Shown: positions 28,091 through 35,647 of the stretch, in pieces
Layout of the letters: each line of letters starts with the position of its first letter
Numbering within the stretch: position 1 is the stretch's first letter
Assembly: GCA_028292625.1 (NCBI GenBank)
Contig: JAQGLY010000072.1
Coordinates: 1 to 57,322, forward strand
DNA: 57,322 bases
Direction: 5' to 3'
Origin: Herbaspirillum sp.
GTDB taxonomy: Bacteria > Pseudomonadota > Gammaproteobacteria > Burkholderiales > Burkholderiaceae_D
The notes under the pieces: model-generated
What the model saw: the letters and a program-made list of their open reading frames with translations, nothing else
Told to the model about the DNA's origin: nothing
Databases searched by the model: none
Made by a program: the position numbers and the translations under genes

Positions 28091-28732
28091 TTACGCCGCC
28101 ATCTTCAGCGGCACCACGGTGATTTCCTGTAATTCCGCGAATGAGATATCGGCCAGAATTTCCCGCACCACCAGCCCGTCCGGCGTCACGTCGATGACCG
28201 CCAGATCGGTATAAATGCGGCTCACGCAGCCGACCGCGGTCAGCGGATAGCTGCACTCGGCGACGATCTTGCTTTCGCCGTTCTTGGTCTGATGCTCCAT
28301 CATCACGAATACCTGTTTGGCGCCCAGCGCCAGATCCATCGCGCCGCCGACCGCCGGAATCGCATCCTTCGCGCCGGTGTGCCAGTTCGCCAGATCGCCG
28401 GTAACAGACACCTGGAACGCGCCCAGCACGCAAATATCCAGATGGCCGCCGCGCATCATCGCAAACGAATCGCCGTGATGGAAGTACGCGCCGCCGGCCA
28501 GCAGCGTCACCGGCTGTTTGCCGGCATTGATCAGATCCTCATCTTCGTCGCCCGGCGCCGGCGCGGGGCCCATGCCCAGCAAACCGTTCTCGCTGTGCAA
28601 CAGAATCTCGCGGTCGGTCGGCAGGTAATTGGCGACCTTGGTCGGCAAGCCTATGCCCAGATTGACGTACGCGCCTTCGCTGATATCGGCCGCAACGCGG
28701 GCGGCCATTTGATCGCGGTTATAACGTTTCAT
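28091..28732 (-). CDS. pcaJ: 3-oxoadipate CoA-transferase beta subunit
   Basis: A 213-residue subunit with the catalytic Glu in LLHSENGLLGMGP, typical of CoA-transferase family I beta chains. A strong AGGAGG precedes the ATG at 28732, which overlaps the pcaI stop by 4 nt. With PcaI it moves CoA from succinyl-CoA to beta-ketoadipate. The homologous ScoB acts on acetoacetate, but the pca context decides the name. Confidence 0.93.
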   Translation of the reverse strand: MKRYNRDQMAARVAADISEGAYVNLGIGLPTKVANYLPTDREILLHSENGLLGMGPAPAPGDEDEDLINAGKQPVTLLAGGAYFHHGDSFAMMRGGHLDICVLGAFQVSVTGDLANWHTGAKDAIPAVGGAMDLALGAKQVFVMMEHQTKNGESKIVAECSYPLTAVGCVSRIYTDLAVIDVTPDGLVVREILADISFAELQEITVVPLKMAA

Positions 28733-29418
28733 GCCCGTGCCTCCTGTTTTGCCTTGCCTGCTGTCTGCACCACGCGCTGCACGAAAATGCCCGGCGTGAC
28801 GATCGCTTCCGGATCGAGCGCGCCCAGCGGCACGATTTCGCTGACTTGCGCGATGGTGCATTTGGCGGCCATCGCCATGATCGGCCCGAAATTGCGCGCC
28901 GTCATGCGGTAAATCAGATTGCCCCAACGGTCGCCGCGCAGCGCCTTGATCAACGCGAAATCGGCGTGGATAGGCGCTTCCAGCACGTAATGACGACCGT
29001 CGATCAGCCGCGTCTCCTTGCCTTCGGCCAGCAAGGTGCCATAGCCGGTAGGGGTAAAGAAACCGCCGATGCCGGCGCCGGCGGCGCGGATGCGCTCGGC
29101 CAGATTGCCCTGCGGCGTCAATTCCAGCTCGATCTTGCCGGCGTGGTACAGCTCATCGAACACATACGAATCCGCCTGGCGCGGAAACGAACAGATGATC
29201 TTGCGCACCTGCCCCGCCTTCAGCAGCGCGGCCAGCCCGGTCTCTCCGTTGCCGGCATTGTTATTGACGATGGTCAGATCGCGCGCGCCCTGCGCAATCA
29301 GCGCATCGATCAGCTGCGCCGGCATGCCCGCATTGCCGAAGCCGCCGATCATCACGGTCGCGCCGTCATGAATATCGGCCACCGCGGCCTGTAATGACTC
29401 TATGGTTTTATCGATCAC
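28729..29418 (-). CDS. pcaI: 3-oxoadipate CoA-transferase alpha subunit
   Basis: A 229-residue subunit with the glycine-rich CoA-binding start VMIGGFGNAGMP and the GIGGFFTPTGYGT block of alpha chains. It is the first gene of the seven-gene pcaIJF-livHMGF run, with its promoter and IclR-type boxes in the 194-nt gap towards pcaR. Confidence 0.93.
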   Translation of the reverse strand: MIDKTIESLQAAVADIHDGATVMIGGFGNAGMPAQLIDALIAQGARDLTIVNNNAGNGETGLAALLKAGQVRKIICSFPRQADSYVFDELYHAGKIELELTPQGNLAERIRAAGAGIGGFFTPTGYGTLLAEGKETRLIDGRHYVLEAPIHADFALIKALRGDRWGNLIYRMTARNFGPIMAMAAKCTIAQVSEIVPLGALDPEAIVTPGIFVQRVVQTAGKAKQEARA

Positions 29419-29479
29419 GCTTGCCTCTTCCGCAATGAATATTCAGGTATTTGATATCTGTCGTTTCGCTATTGACGCT

Positions 29480-29494
29480 GTTCGATAAACGCAC
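29480..29494. promoter_or_regulatory. PcaR-type operator box 1
   Basis: GTTCGATAAACGCAC differs by one base from the PcaR/PcaU/PobR box I recall (GTTCGATAATCGCAC). It lies downstream of the proposed pcaI -10, where binding could repress or, with the second box, modulate transcription. Confidence 0.7.
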
Positions 29495-29508
29495 TAATGT
29501 CTGTTTAT

Positions 29509-29523
29509 TGAACAATTTCGCAC
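29509..29523. promoter_or_regulatory. PcaR-type operator box 2 (half match)
   Basis: TGAACAATTTCGCAC keeps the CGCAC half of the box and a weaker left half. It lies between box 1 and the proposed pcaI -10 hexamer. Confidence 0.45.
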
Positions 29524-29529
29524 CAATGC

Positions 29530-29559
29530 AGTGTAGCCAGAAGCACTTTGCAAGGTCAA
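29530..29559 (-). promoter_or_regulatory. Putative pcaI promoter
   Basis: On the minus strand TTGACC (29559-29554) and TACACT (29535-29530) are separated by 18 nt, about 112 nt before the pcaI start. Consensus match only. Confidence 0.45.
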
Positions 29560-29577
29560 TGACGCGATCCGGATTGT

Positions 29578-29592
29578 GTGCGATCGCCGAAC
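29578..29592. promoter_or_regulatory. PcaR-type operator box 3, upstream of pcaR
   Basis: GTGCGATCGCCGAAC matches the inverted form of the recalled box (GTGCGATTATCGAAC) at all but three central positions. It ends 20 nt before the pcaR start codon, suggesting autorepression. Confidence 0.6.
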
Positions 29593-29612
29593 ACTATTAC
29601 GATTAACGCCCC

Positions 29613-30479
29613 ATGAACCAGCCTTCCGACCAATCAGACCATGCCGACGACCCGGATGGGGATAAACGGCCCCCCGCTCAAGAAACGCGCGAAGCGCTGA
29701 CCATCGCCGAGGAAATCGACGCGATGACCGATCCCAACTTCATGACCTCGCTGGCGCGCGGTCTGGCGGTGATCAAGGCCTTCAGCGACCAGCGCCGCAC
29801 CCTGACCATTGCGCAGATCAGCCAGAAAACCGGCATCCCGCGCGCCGCCGTGCGCCGCTGCCTGCATACGCTGCGGCAATTGGGCTATGCGGGCGCGGAA
29901 ATGAACAACTTTTCCTTGAAACCGAAAATATTGACGCTGGGCTATTCCTATTTGTCGTCCACCCCGCTGACCGTCTCTGCGCAACCGTATCTGAACAGCA
30001 TCAGCCGCGCGCTGAACGAATCGTGCTCGCTGGCGGTGCTGGAAGAAAACGAAATCCTGTACGTCGCGCGCGCGGCGACCTCACGCGTGATGTCGATCGC
30101 GCTCAACACCGGCAGCCGCCTGCCCGCGTATTGCACATCGCTGGGCCGCGTGATGCTGGCGAATTTGCCGGATCAGGAATTGAAACACTATCTGGACACC
30201 GTCAAACTGCGCGCCTATACCGACCGCACGGTGGTATCGACGAAGCGGCTGCAGGAAATACTGCTGGAAGTACGGCAGGCCGGCTTCGCGATCAACGATG
30301 AAGAACTGGAAGTCGGCCTGCGATCGATCGCGGTACCGGTGCGCGGCGCATCCGGCAATGTGGTAGCGGCCCTGAACGTCGGCGCCCAGTCGATCCGGGT
30401 CAGCAAACGCCAGATGGAGGAAGAATTCCTGCCGGTACTGCGGAAGGGATCGGAAGAGCTGTCCATCCTATTGCCCTGA
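29613..30479 (+). CDS. pcaR: IclR-family regulator, PcaR-like
   Basis: A 288-residue protein. The first 45 residues are acidic and poorly conserved, the winged helix-turn-helix (about 48-105) has LTIAQISQKTGIPRAAVRRC, and the effector domain has PAYCTSLGRVMLANLP and EELEVGLRSIAVPVRG. The N-terminal LARGLAVIKAF and overall sequence match PcaR regulators responding to beta-ketoadipate or protocatechuate. It is divergent from pcaIJF with three box-like sites between. It is the second IclR of the pca locus, so the two half-operons have separate regulators. Confidence 0.9.
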   Translation: MNQPSDQSDHADDPDGDKRPPAQETREALTIAEEIDAMTDPNFMTSLARGLAVIKAFSDQRRTLTIAQISQKTGIPRAAVRRCLHTLRQLGYAGAEMNNFSLKPKILTLGYSYLSSTPLTVSAQPYLNSISRALNESCSLAVLEENEILYVARAATSRVMSIALNTGSRLPAYCTSLGRVMLANLPDQELKHYLDTVKLRAYTDRTVVSTKRLQEILLEVRQAGFAINDEELEVGLRSIAVPVRGASGNVVAALNVGAQSIRVSKRQMEEEFLPVLRKGSEELSILLP

Positions 30480-30550
30480 AATGCAATACCATCGCAGCAG
30501 CATCGACTTAACATATCGATAGCCGGACAATTTTAATAACGGAGATAAAA

Positions 30551-31726
30551 ATGAATCTAAAAAAATCCGCCCTGCTGTTCGCGGCCGCGGCCACACTGAT
30601 CACCGCTACCGCCGCACAAGCGGCCGGCACCATCAAGATCGGCCTGATCGCCCCGTTCTCGGGACCATTCGCCGATTACGGCAAGCAGATGGAAGGCGGC
30701 ATCAAGGCGTATATGAAACAGCACGGTGATACCGTGGCCGGCAAAAAAATCGAACTGATCATCAGAGACACCACCGGCCCGTCGCCGGAAATCGCCAAGC
30801 GCCTGGCGCAGGAACTGGTGGTGCGCGACAAAGTGGATTTTCTCGCCGGTTTCGGCCTGACGCCGGAAGCGCTGGCGGTCGCGCCGATCGCCGAGCAGGC
30901 GAAAAAGCCGATGATCATCATGAACGCGGCGACCGAAATCATCGCCAGCAAATCGAATTACATCGCCCGCTTCTCGATGACGCTGCCGCAAGTCTCGGCG
31001 CCGCTGGCCAGCTGGGCGCTGAAAAACAATATCAAGAAAGTCGTCACGCTGGTGGCCGACTACGGCCCGGGCATCGATGCGGAAACTGCGTTCAAGAACA
31101 CGTTGACGGCTGGCGGCGGCACGATTATCGAATCGATCCGTACGCCACTGAACAATCCTGAATTCGCGCCGTTCATTCAGCGCATCAAGGACGCGAAGCC
31201 GGAAGCCGTGTTCCTGTTCGTGCCCGCCGGCGAACAAGGGATTGCGTTCATGAAGGCTTATCGCGAACGTGGACTGGCTGCGGCCGGCATCAAGGTGATC
31301 GCCACCGGCGACCTGACTGACGATCATATCCTGGCGGCGCTGGGCGATCCTGTGCTGGGCGTGATCACCAGCTTCCATTACTCCGCCGCGCATAACTCGC
31401 CGGAAAACAAAATCTTCCTGCAACAGTTCGCCGCCGCCAATCCCAACGGCGGGCGTCCGAACTTTATGGCGGTGGGCGCGTATGACGGCATGGCGGCGAT
31501 CTATGAGGTCAGCCAGAAGCTTAACGGTAATATCGACGGCGACAAGGCGATGGCGATCCTGAAAGGCATGAAACTGAACAGCCCGCGTGGGCCGATCATG
31601 ATCGATCCGCAGACTCGGGATATCGTGCAGACCATGTATATACGCAAGGTGGAAAAGGTTGGCGGGGCGCTTTATAACGTTGAGTTCGATAAGCTTGAGA
31701 ATGTGAAGGGTAACGGGAAGCAATGA
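30551..31726 (+). CDS. Periplasmic binding protein of a LIV-type ABC transporter
   Basis: A 391-residue precursor. The signal peptide is 1-24 (ALLFAAAATLITATAAQAA), followed by a type I periplasmic-binding fold starting TIKIGLIAPFSGPFADYGKQ. No lipobox is present. It is the only binding-protein gene near livHMGF and lies just after pcaR on the other strand, so it is the likely partner of that transporter. The ligand is unknown; protocatechuate, 4-hydroxybenzoate or a pathway acid are the candidates by context. GGAGA is upstream of the ATG. Confidence 0.9.
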   Translation: MNLKKSALLFAAAATLITATAAQAAGTIKIGLIAPFSGPFADYGKQMEGGIKAYMKQHGDTVAGKKIELIIRDTTGPSPEIAKRLAQELVVRDKVDFLAGFGLTPEALAVAPIAEQAKKPMIIMNAATEIIASKSNYIARFSMTLPQVSAPLASWALKNNIKKVVTLVADYGPGIDAETAFKNTLTAGGGTIIESIRTPLNNPEFAPFIQRIKDAKPEAVFLFVPAGEQGIAFMKAYRERGLAAAGIKVIATGDLTDDHILAALGDPVLGVITSFHYSAAHNSPENKIFLQQFAAANPNGGRPNFMAVGAYDGMAAIYEVSQKLNGNIDGDKAMAILKGMKLNSPRGPIMIDPQTRDIVQTMYIRKVEKVGGALYNVEFDKLENVKGNGKQ

Positions 31727-31754
31727 CAGTTTTCTGGCTAGGTAAATATGAAAA

Positions 31755-31799
31755 CTGGAACTCGTTTCATAGCGTAGATGATTACGAAACGCGTTCCAG
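31755..31799. repeat. Inverted repeat downstream of the binding-protein gene
   Basis: CTGGAACTCGTTTC and GAAACGCGTTCCAG form 14-bp arms with one mismatch and a 17-nt loop, 28 nt after the stop codon. There is no T-run, so it is more likely a mRNA-stabilising hairpin or repeat than an intrinsic terminator. Confidence 0.6.
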
Positions 31800-31830
31800 A
31801 AAGTTTGAGATTAGCGGAATGAATCGTCCG

Positions 31831-32118
31831 CTAGCTTGTCAGACAAGCCCCTAGAATCCGGCAGGCAATGACGCACATCGTGTCATCGTCATCCGCCAAC
31901 TGCCCCGCCACGTCCACAGTCCAACCACCCTTCTGATCGATGGCGATCACGAGCGCGCCGGCCGTGCCGCCCGCTTGCGCGGTATTCAGCGCCCGTTTTA
32001 GTTTATAGGCGACGTCGCTGCAATTGGCGTTGAGGGGTTTGGTGACGGTGGGGTTGAGGCGTACTACGGGGGCTTTTTTGCGTTTTGAAGGGTCGGGCGG
32101 GCGAGGTGGTGTGGTCAT
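31831..32118 (-). CDS. Small hypothetical protein
   Basis: A 95-residue protein of unknown function. A Pro/Lys-rich N-terminus (TTPPRPPDPSKRKK) is followed by a compact region with ALVIAIDQKGGWTVDVAG and DDDDTMCVIACRILG. It has no signal peptide or membrane segment. GGAG lies 6 nt upstream of the ATG. It follows two still smaller frames on the same strand (32131-32193 and 32193-32354). I do not recognise the family. Confidence 0.5.
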   Translation of the reverse strand: MTTPPRPPDPSKRKKAPVVRLNPTVTKPLNANCSDVAYKLKRALNTAQAGGTAGALVIAIDQKGGWTVDVAGQLADDDDTMCVIACRILGACLTS

Positions 32119-32130
32119 GGAGGACTCCGG

Positions 32131-32193
32131 TCAGATCGTGAAATCCACCTTGTCTAAACTCAGAAAGGTGGCCAGGCACTTAAACACCGCCAT
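32131..32193 (-). CDS. Possible 20-residue leader-type ORF
   Basis: An open frame from an ATG that overlaps the preceding TAA (TAATG), giving MAVFKCLATFLSLDKVDFTI and ending 12 nt before the 95-residue ORF. The stop/start overlap suggests translational coupling, but it is too short to be sure. Confidence 0.25.
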   Translation of the reverse strand: MAVFKCLATFLSLDKVDFTI

Positions 32194-32354
32194 TACACGG
32201 TCTGCAGCTTTTCCCGAAGGTCTTGTATCACTGCCCGTTGCCCGGCCATAAAAACCATAGACGTTAAAAAACCACGGCTGTCGGGCGAGGACTCCGGTAA
32301 TGGGGCGTGTTTAACACCGCCGTTGACTTTAATGAGGAATGTACCGCGGATCAA
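32193..32354 (-). CDS. Possible 53-residue small ORF with TTG start
   Basis: The frame encodes a protein-like sequence containing FLTSMVFMAGQRAVIQDLRE and ending QTV. The only early starts are TTG at 32354 or internal ATGs. Its stop overlaps the next frame. It may be the first member of a three-ORF run or a relic; a repeated motif (GGCGGTGTT...ACCGGAGTCCTC) occurs in it and again before the 95-residue ORF. Confidence 0.3.
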   Translation of the reverse strand: MIRGTFLIKVNGGVKHAPLPESSPDSRGFLTSMVFMAGQRAVIQDLREKLQTV

Positions 32355-32819
32355 GCTGTAGGAGTATGCGGTTTGGGTTCAATTAGTTTTCGAATGGTTG
32401 AGCCGTAATTTGAAAGGACATGCACGAACGGGAATGTTGCTGTTGAGGCGGAACTGACGTTCAGTTTGCTAGTGGCGATTAACTCCCAGTCCGTCCATTA
32501 ATCCCGAGCCCCCCAGATGACGGTGTGTAACGGAGGAAAATGGGAGAGAAAGATGTAAAAATAAGCGTCTTAAAATGTGGTGATCACGAGTGTAGCAATC
32601 ATTCGAATATTGCCAAATGGAAAATAAAATCGATCCATTTCAATTAAAAAATAACATTTTTCTTATTACGGCTCTGAAAAAGATACGATAATGCGTTAGC
32701 CCATCTGTAGTCCATAAGCGATAAGACCCAGAGTCTCAAATGAAAAAAACGCAGGGCAACATCCACGTTGCAAGCATAAGTGCCGTGCTTTATAGCTCCC
32801 AGAGACAACGTAAAAATTG
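32355..32819. other. 465-nt AT-richer non-coding interval
   Basis: I see no supportable gene on either strand. The base composition drops visibly from about 32560 to 32760 (runs such as AAAATAAAATCG). This is where the core-like sequence ends and the mosaic region begins. Confidence 0.55.
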
Positions 32820-33962
32820 ATGCCCCACTTTGACCTCCCGACGGTGATCGCCTATACGGGGGTGATGGCATGCATCATTGGGTTGATCCTGCACTCCATG
32901 GGAAAGAATTACCCAACATATATCAAAGGATTGAAGTGCTGGACGATCGCGCCGCTGATTGCTGGTTTGGCGACGGCAGCGCGCTTGTGGCTACGAAGCG
33001 CTTTCCCCGACAGCGTTGCCATAGGCGCGCAGAACGTATGCCTCATAACGACCTCGGGGCTTTTTCTTATGGGTACCTGCCAGTTTTTTGAACGACCGCT
33101 GCCGCGTCGCTTCCTTCCTCTTTTGATCGGTGTTTCGGTGTTCGCCATGTGGTTGTTCAGTGGCTATGCAGGAGCCGACATAGACCGTCGACTCTTCGCG
33201 CGGACACTTCTCATCCTGCTCTACGCTTATCTTGCATGGGTGGTCTATCGGCAGCCACACACTTTTGCAAGATGGCTCACAGTGAGCATTGTCGCCACGC
33301 TTGTCGGTCTGATTTTTGTTCGTACTATTGTGGGGTACCTGTTACCCAACGGCGATGGCGTAGACTCCCTGGGGATAATCCAGGGAGTCTACGCCATTGG
33401 TTTCTCATCCACGGATGTATTGATTCCCATTTGCGCCATCCTGATGATCTCCGAGAAATTGCACCTTGTACTTGAGAACCTGGCCATGCGAGACAGCTTG
33501 ACCGGTGTGCTGACTCGTCGCGCCCTGATCGAGTTCGGTGAAAGAGAGATGGCTGGTTGCCGGCGTCGCGGCGCATCTTTGTCGGTCTTGATGCTAGACC
33601 TCGATCACTTCAAGGAAATCAACGACACCTACGGACACCATGTGGGCGACTCCGTGATCCGAGACTTCGCGGAACGTACGCAAAGCATGCTACGCAGCCC
33701 CTTCCTCCTGGCTCGCTACGGGGGCGAAGAGTTTGTTGCCGTACTACCCGAATCGGATGCCGCGGATGCTGCACTGATTGCAGAACGTATTCGCAGCAGC
33801 ATCAGCTCCAATCCGGAACTTCCCGAATATCGTGTGAGTATTGGCGTTGCCACTACATTGGCTGCAGGCACCGAATCGCTGACCGTCCTGATCCAAAAGG
33901 CGGATCAAGGCTTGTACCAAGCCAAGCAAGGCGGGCGCAATAGAGTTGAAGTAATTAGGTAA
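32820..33962 (+). CDS. Membrane-anchored diguanylate cyclase (GGDEF)
   Basis: A 380-residue protein. Six or so hydrophobic helices occupy about 10-210, then a GGDEF domain with the active motif RYGGEEF at residues 299-305 and LDLDHFKEINDTYGH for metal/GTP binding. The RxxD autoinhibitory I-site five residues before GGEEF reads RSPF, so product inhibition is probably lost. The ATG at 32820 follows an in-frame TTG; no ribosome binding site is evident. Codon choice is less GC-biased than in the first 30 kb. The gene contains a striking perfect palindrome at 33355-33397. It should make cyclic di-GMP in response to an unknown membrane signal. Confidence 0.87.
   Translation: MPHFDLPTVIAYTGVMACIIGLILHSMGKNYPTYIKGLKCWTIAPLIAGLATAARLWLRSAFPDSVAIGAQNVCLITTSGLFLMGTCQFFERPLPRRFLPLLIGVSVFAMWLFSGYAGADIDRRLFARTLLILLYAYLAWVVYRQPHTFARWLTVSIVATLVGLIFVRTIVGYLLPNGDGVDSLGIIQGVYAIGFSSTDVLIPICAILMISEKLHLVLENLAMRDSLTGVLTRRALIEFGEREMAGCRRRGASLSVLMLDLDHFKEINDTYGHHVGDSVIRDFAERTQSMLRSPFLLARYGGEEFVAVLPESDAADAALIAERIRSSISSNPELPEYRVSIGVATTLAAGTESLTVLIQKADQGLYQAKQGGRNRVEVIR
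33355..33397. repeat. Perfect 18-bp-arm palindrome inside the GGDEF gene
   Basis: ATGGCGTAGACTCCCTGG (33355-33372) and its exact reverse complement (33380-33397) flank a 7-nt loop, GGATAAT. It encodes the linker DGVDSLGIIQGVYAIG between membrane helices without breaking the frame. An 18-bp perfect stem in coding DNA is unexpected and may be an inserted palindromic element. Confidence 0.85.
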
Positions 33963-34180
33963 TCGGATTGCGCCACAAACGGCCGAACGATCTCATCAAT
34001 CTGTTGCCTTCGCCGGTTGAATTCGCAGTATAGCTTAGTAGATTTGTTATGATGGCTGCTGCCGACATGCATATGTGATAGGCGCCGTGCATACCGGATA
34101 ATCGTGTACGTATAACTCAGCAGTTAGACTGTACGGACACAATAGCGCGCCGAAGGCTGCCATCTTCGGGGGAGAACGTT
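33963..34180. other. Intergenic stretch with an integron-like GTTRRRY word
   Basis: No gene is seen. GTTAGAC at 34123-34129 fits the integron core-site consensus GTTRRRY and could mark the left edge of the VOC/DUF2784 cassette, but no complete attC fold was found around it. Confidence 0.3.
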
Positions 34181-34570
34181 ATGCCGGTCGAACTGGATCA
34201 CACCATTGTTCCGTCGCATCACAAAGTTGTGTCGGCGAAGCTCTTGGCAGAGCTCCTTGACGTGCCCTGGGCGGAAGCCGGACTTGGCCCGTTCTCACCC
34301 GTCTACGTCAATGAAGGGCTCACCCTTGACTTCATTGAGACGGCGGAGTCCTTTCCCATCTATCACTTCTGCTTCCGCGTCAGCCAGAAGGAGTTCGACG
34401 CAATCCTTGGACGCATTCAAGCCGCCGGCATCCAATACCGAAGCTCTGTCCATGGGCCAATGGACATGCAGATCAATACTGAATACGGCGGAAGCATGAT
34501 CTACTGGAACGAGCCCGATGGCCACCAGTGGGAGATACTTACAGTCAGCTATGCACGCCAACCAACGTAG
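34181..34570 (+). CDS. VOC-superfamily (glyoxalase/bleomycin-resistance fold) protein
   Basis: A 129-residue single-domain protein beginning MPVELDHTIVPSHHK, with the paired beta-alpha-beta-beta-beta modules of VOC proteins and the C-terminal metal-site-like segment YWNEPDGHQWEILTV. The His of LDHT and Glu of WEILT are the usual metal ligands. The reaction is unknown. GGGGGAG precedes the ATG. It lies in what looks like an integron gene cassette together with the next gene; VOC proteins are common cassette cargo. Confidence 0.85.
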   Translation: MPVELDHTIVPSHHKVVSAKLLAELLDVPWAEAGLGPFSPVYVNEGLTLDFIETAESFPIYHFCFRVSQKEFDAILGRIQAAGIQYRSSVHGPMDMQINTEYGGSMIYWNEPDGHQWEILTVSYARQPT

Positions 34571-34587
34571 GCGCCCGCCAACCGCGA

Positions 34588-35028
34588 ATGCCGACTAACC
34601 CTTTCATCGCCCGCTCACTGCCATACGGATTCCTTGCCAATGCGGTGCTTTCACTGCACGCCTTGGTCGTCCTCTTCGTGATCGGCGGCTTGCTTCTCGT
34701 GGTCCTCGGCAATCTTCGTTCTTGGCGTTGGGTCAATGCATTCTGGTTCAGGCTGCTGCACCTCGCCACGATCTTCATCGTTGTCGTGGAGGCCTGGCTT
34801 GGCCTTGTCTGCCCCCTCACTACGCTGGAAATGTGGCTTAGAGCCCAAGCCGGAGTTACTGCCTACTCAGGTGGTTTCATCGAACACTGGCTGCAATCAG
34901 TCCTGTTCTGGGAAGCGCCCTCATGGGTGTTCACAACGGCATACTCAAGCTTCGGTCTGGCAGTCGCGGCAACGTGGTGGTACTTTCCACCCAAACCGAA
35001 GCGGCGCCGGCGCGAGGCAAGCGCCTAA
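34588..35028 (+). CDS. DUF2784-family membrane protein
   Basis: A 146-residue integral membrane protein with four hydrophobic segments. Family features visible are LHALVVLFVIGGLLLV near the N-terminus, LGLVCPLTTLEMWLR in the middle and YSGGFIEHWLQ near the third helix. The function of the family is unknown. The ATG at 34588 is 17 nt after the VOC gene. The stop codon is formed inside the first core site of the attC element that follows, a typical arrangement for cassette genes. Confidence 0.85.
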   Translation: MPTNPFIARSLPYGFLANAVLSLHALVVLFVIGGLLLVVLGNLRSWRWVNAFWFRLLHLATIFIVVVEAWLGLVCPLTTLEMWLRAQAGVTAYSGGFIEHWLQSVLFWEAPSWVFTTAYSSFGLAVAATWWYFPPKPKRRRREASA

Positions 35029-35091
35029 CCCTTCCATCGAGCGGACGCGCCCCGGCAAGCCGGGCCCCCCCGCTGATGTCAAACGTTAAAC
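35023..35091 (+). repeat. Integron attC recombination site (single, no integrase)
   Basis: A 69-nt element bounded by GCCTAAC (35023-35029, RYYYAAC) and GTTAAAC (35085-35091, GTTRRRY). Inner boxes pair as CATCGAGCGG with CCGCTGATG, leaving one extra-helical G, the hallmark of attC strand selection. The centre is a CCCGGC-AA-GCCGGG hairpin (35051-35064). No intI or attI is in the window, so this is a lone attC. Confidence 0.78.
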
Positions 35092-35368
35092 AACTTGTCG
35101 TACGCCGCCAGCAGCGTCTGATGCATTGCGCTGCCTTGCATGTCCGCGCCCAATGTTTGCACCCCGAAGAAACGCTCGCTGCGATCGAGCAACGCTTCGG
35201 CTTGGCGCACTGTCTCGGCGCCATACAGCAGTCACCGATCGAACGACCGGTTTTGGCCGAATCCGGTCCAATGCGGGCAGAGGATACCATCTTGCCGAAA
35301 CGGTAAATACACCAATTGTCACGGCAGCGGTTCACCGTAGAGAGTCGGCCGAATGCCGCCGGAGACGC
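35092..35368 (-). pseudogene. Intergenic stretch with a possible C-terminal gene relic
   Basis: On the minus strand a frame ending inside the attC site (stop at 35079-35081) reads protein-like over about 50 residues (ETVRQAEALLDRSERFFGVQ, then LLAAYDKLFNV at the end) but starts directly after a stop codon near 35235. It may be the tail of a gene truncated by cassette insertion. I do not recognise it. The rest of the interval shows nothing. Confidence 0.25.
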
Positions 35369-35647
35369 TTACTGCGTCGGCAAAATCTTAAATGTCCCAG
35401 ATGAAGACGCCTGCGCTCCTAAATCCTCGATGGTGACATTACCTACCTGGGCGGCGGGTGGGCCCCGTTTTGCCCAGAGAATAATGGCCTCAATCGCCAG
35501 CGCATCTCCATTAACGCAGGCTTCCACAGAGCCATCTCGGCGATTGCGCACCCAACCGTAGAGGCCTAAAGCAATCGCCTTTTCTGCAAAGGAAGCGCGA
35601 TACCCGACACCCTGTACTCGTCCTTCTATCACCAGTCGCTTATCCAT
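35369..35647 (-). CDS. Acylphosphatase
   Basis: A 92-residue enzyme that hydrolyses acyl phosphates. The catalytic Arg is in GRVQGVGYRASF and the Asn in GWVRNRRDGSVE, both intact, and the length is typical. The ATG at 35647 is preferred over a GTG four codons upstream because the protein then begins MDKRLVIEGRVQG as family members do. It stands alone on the minus strand. Confidence 0.93.
   Translation of the reverse strand: MDKRLVIEGRVQGVGYRASFAEKAIALGLYGWVRNRRDGSVEACVNGDALAIEAIILWAKRGPPAAQVGNVTIEDLGAQASSSGTFKILPTQ

Noticed and set aside
33963..34180. A complete attC or attI site before the VOC gene
   Set aside because: Only one GTTRRRY word is present; no matching RYYYAAC or pairing boxes were found.
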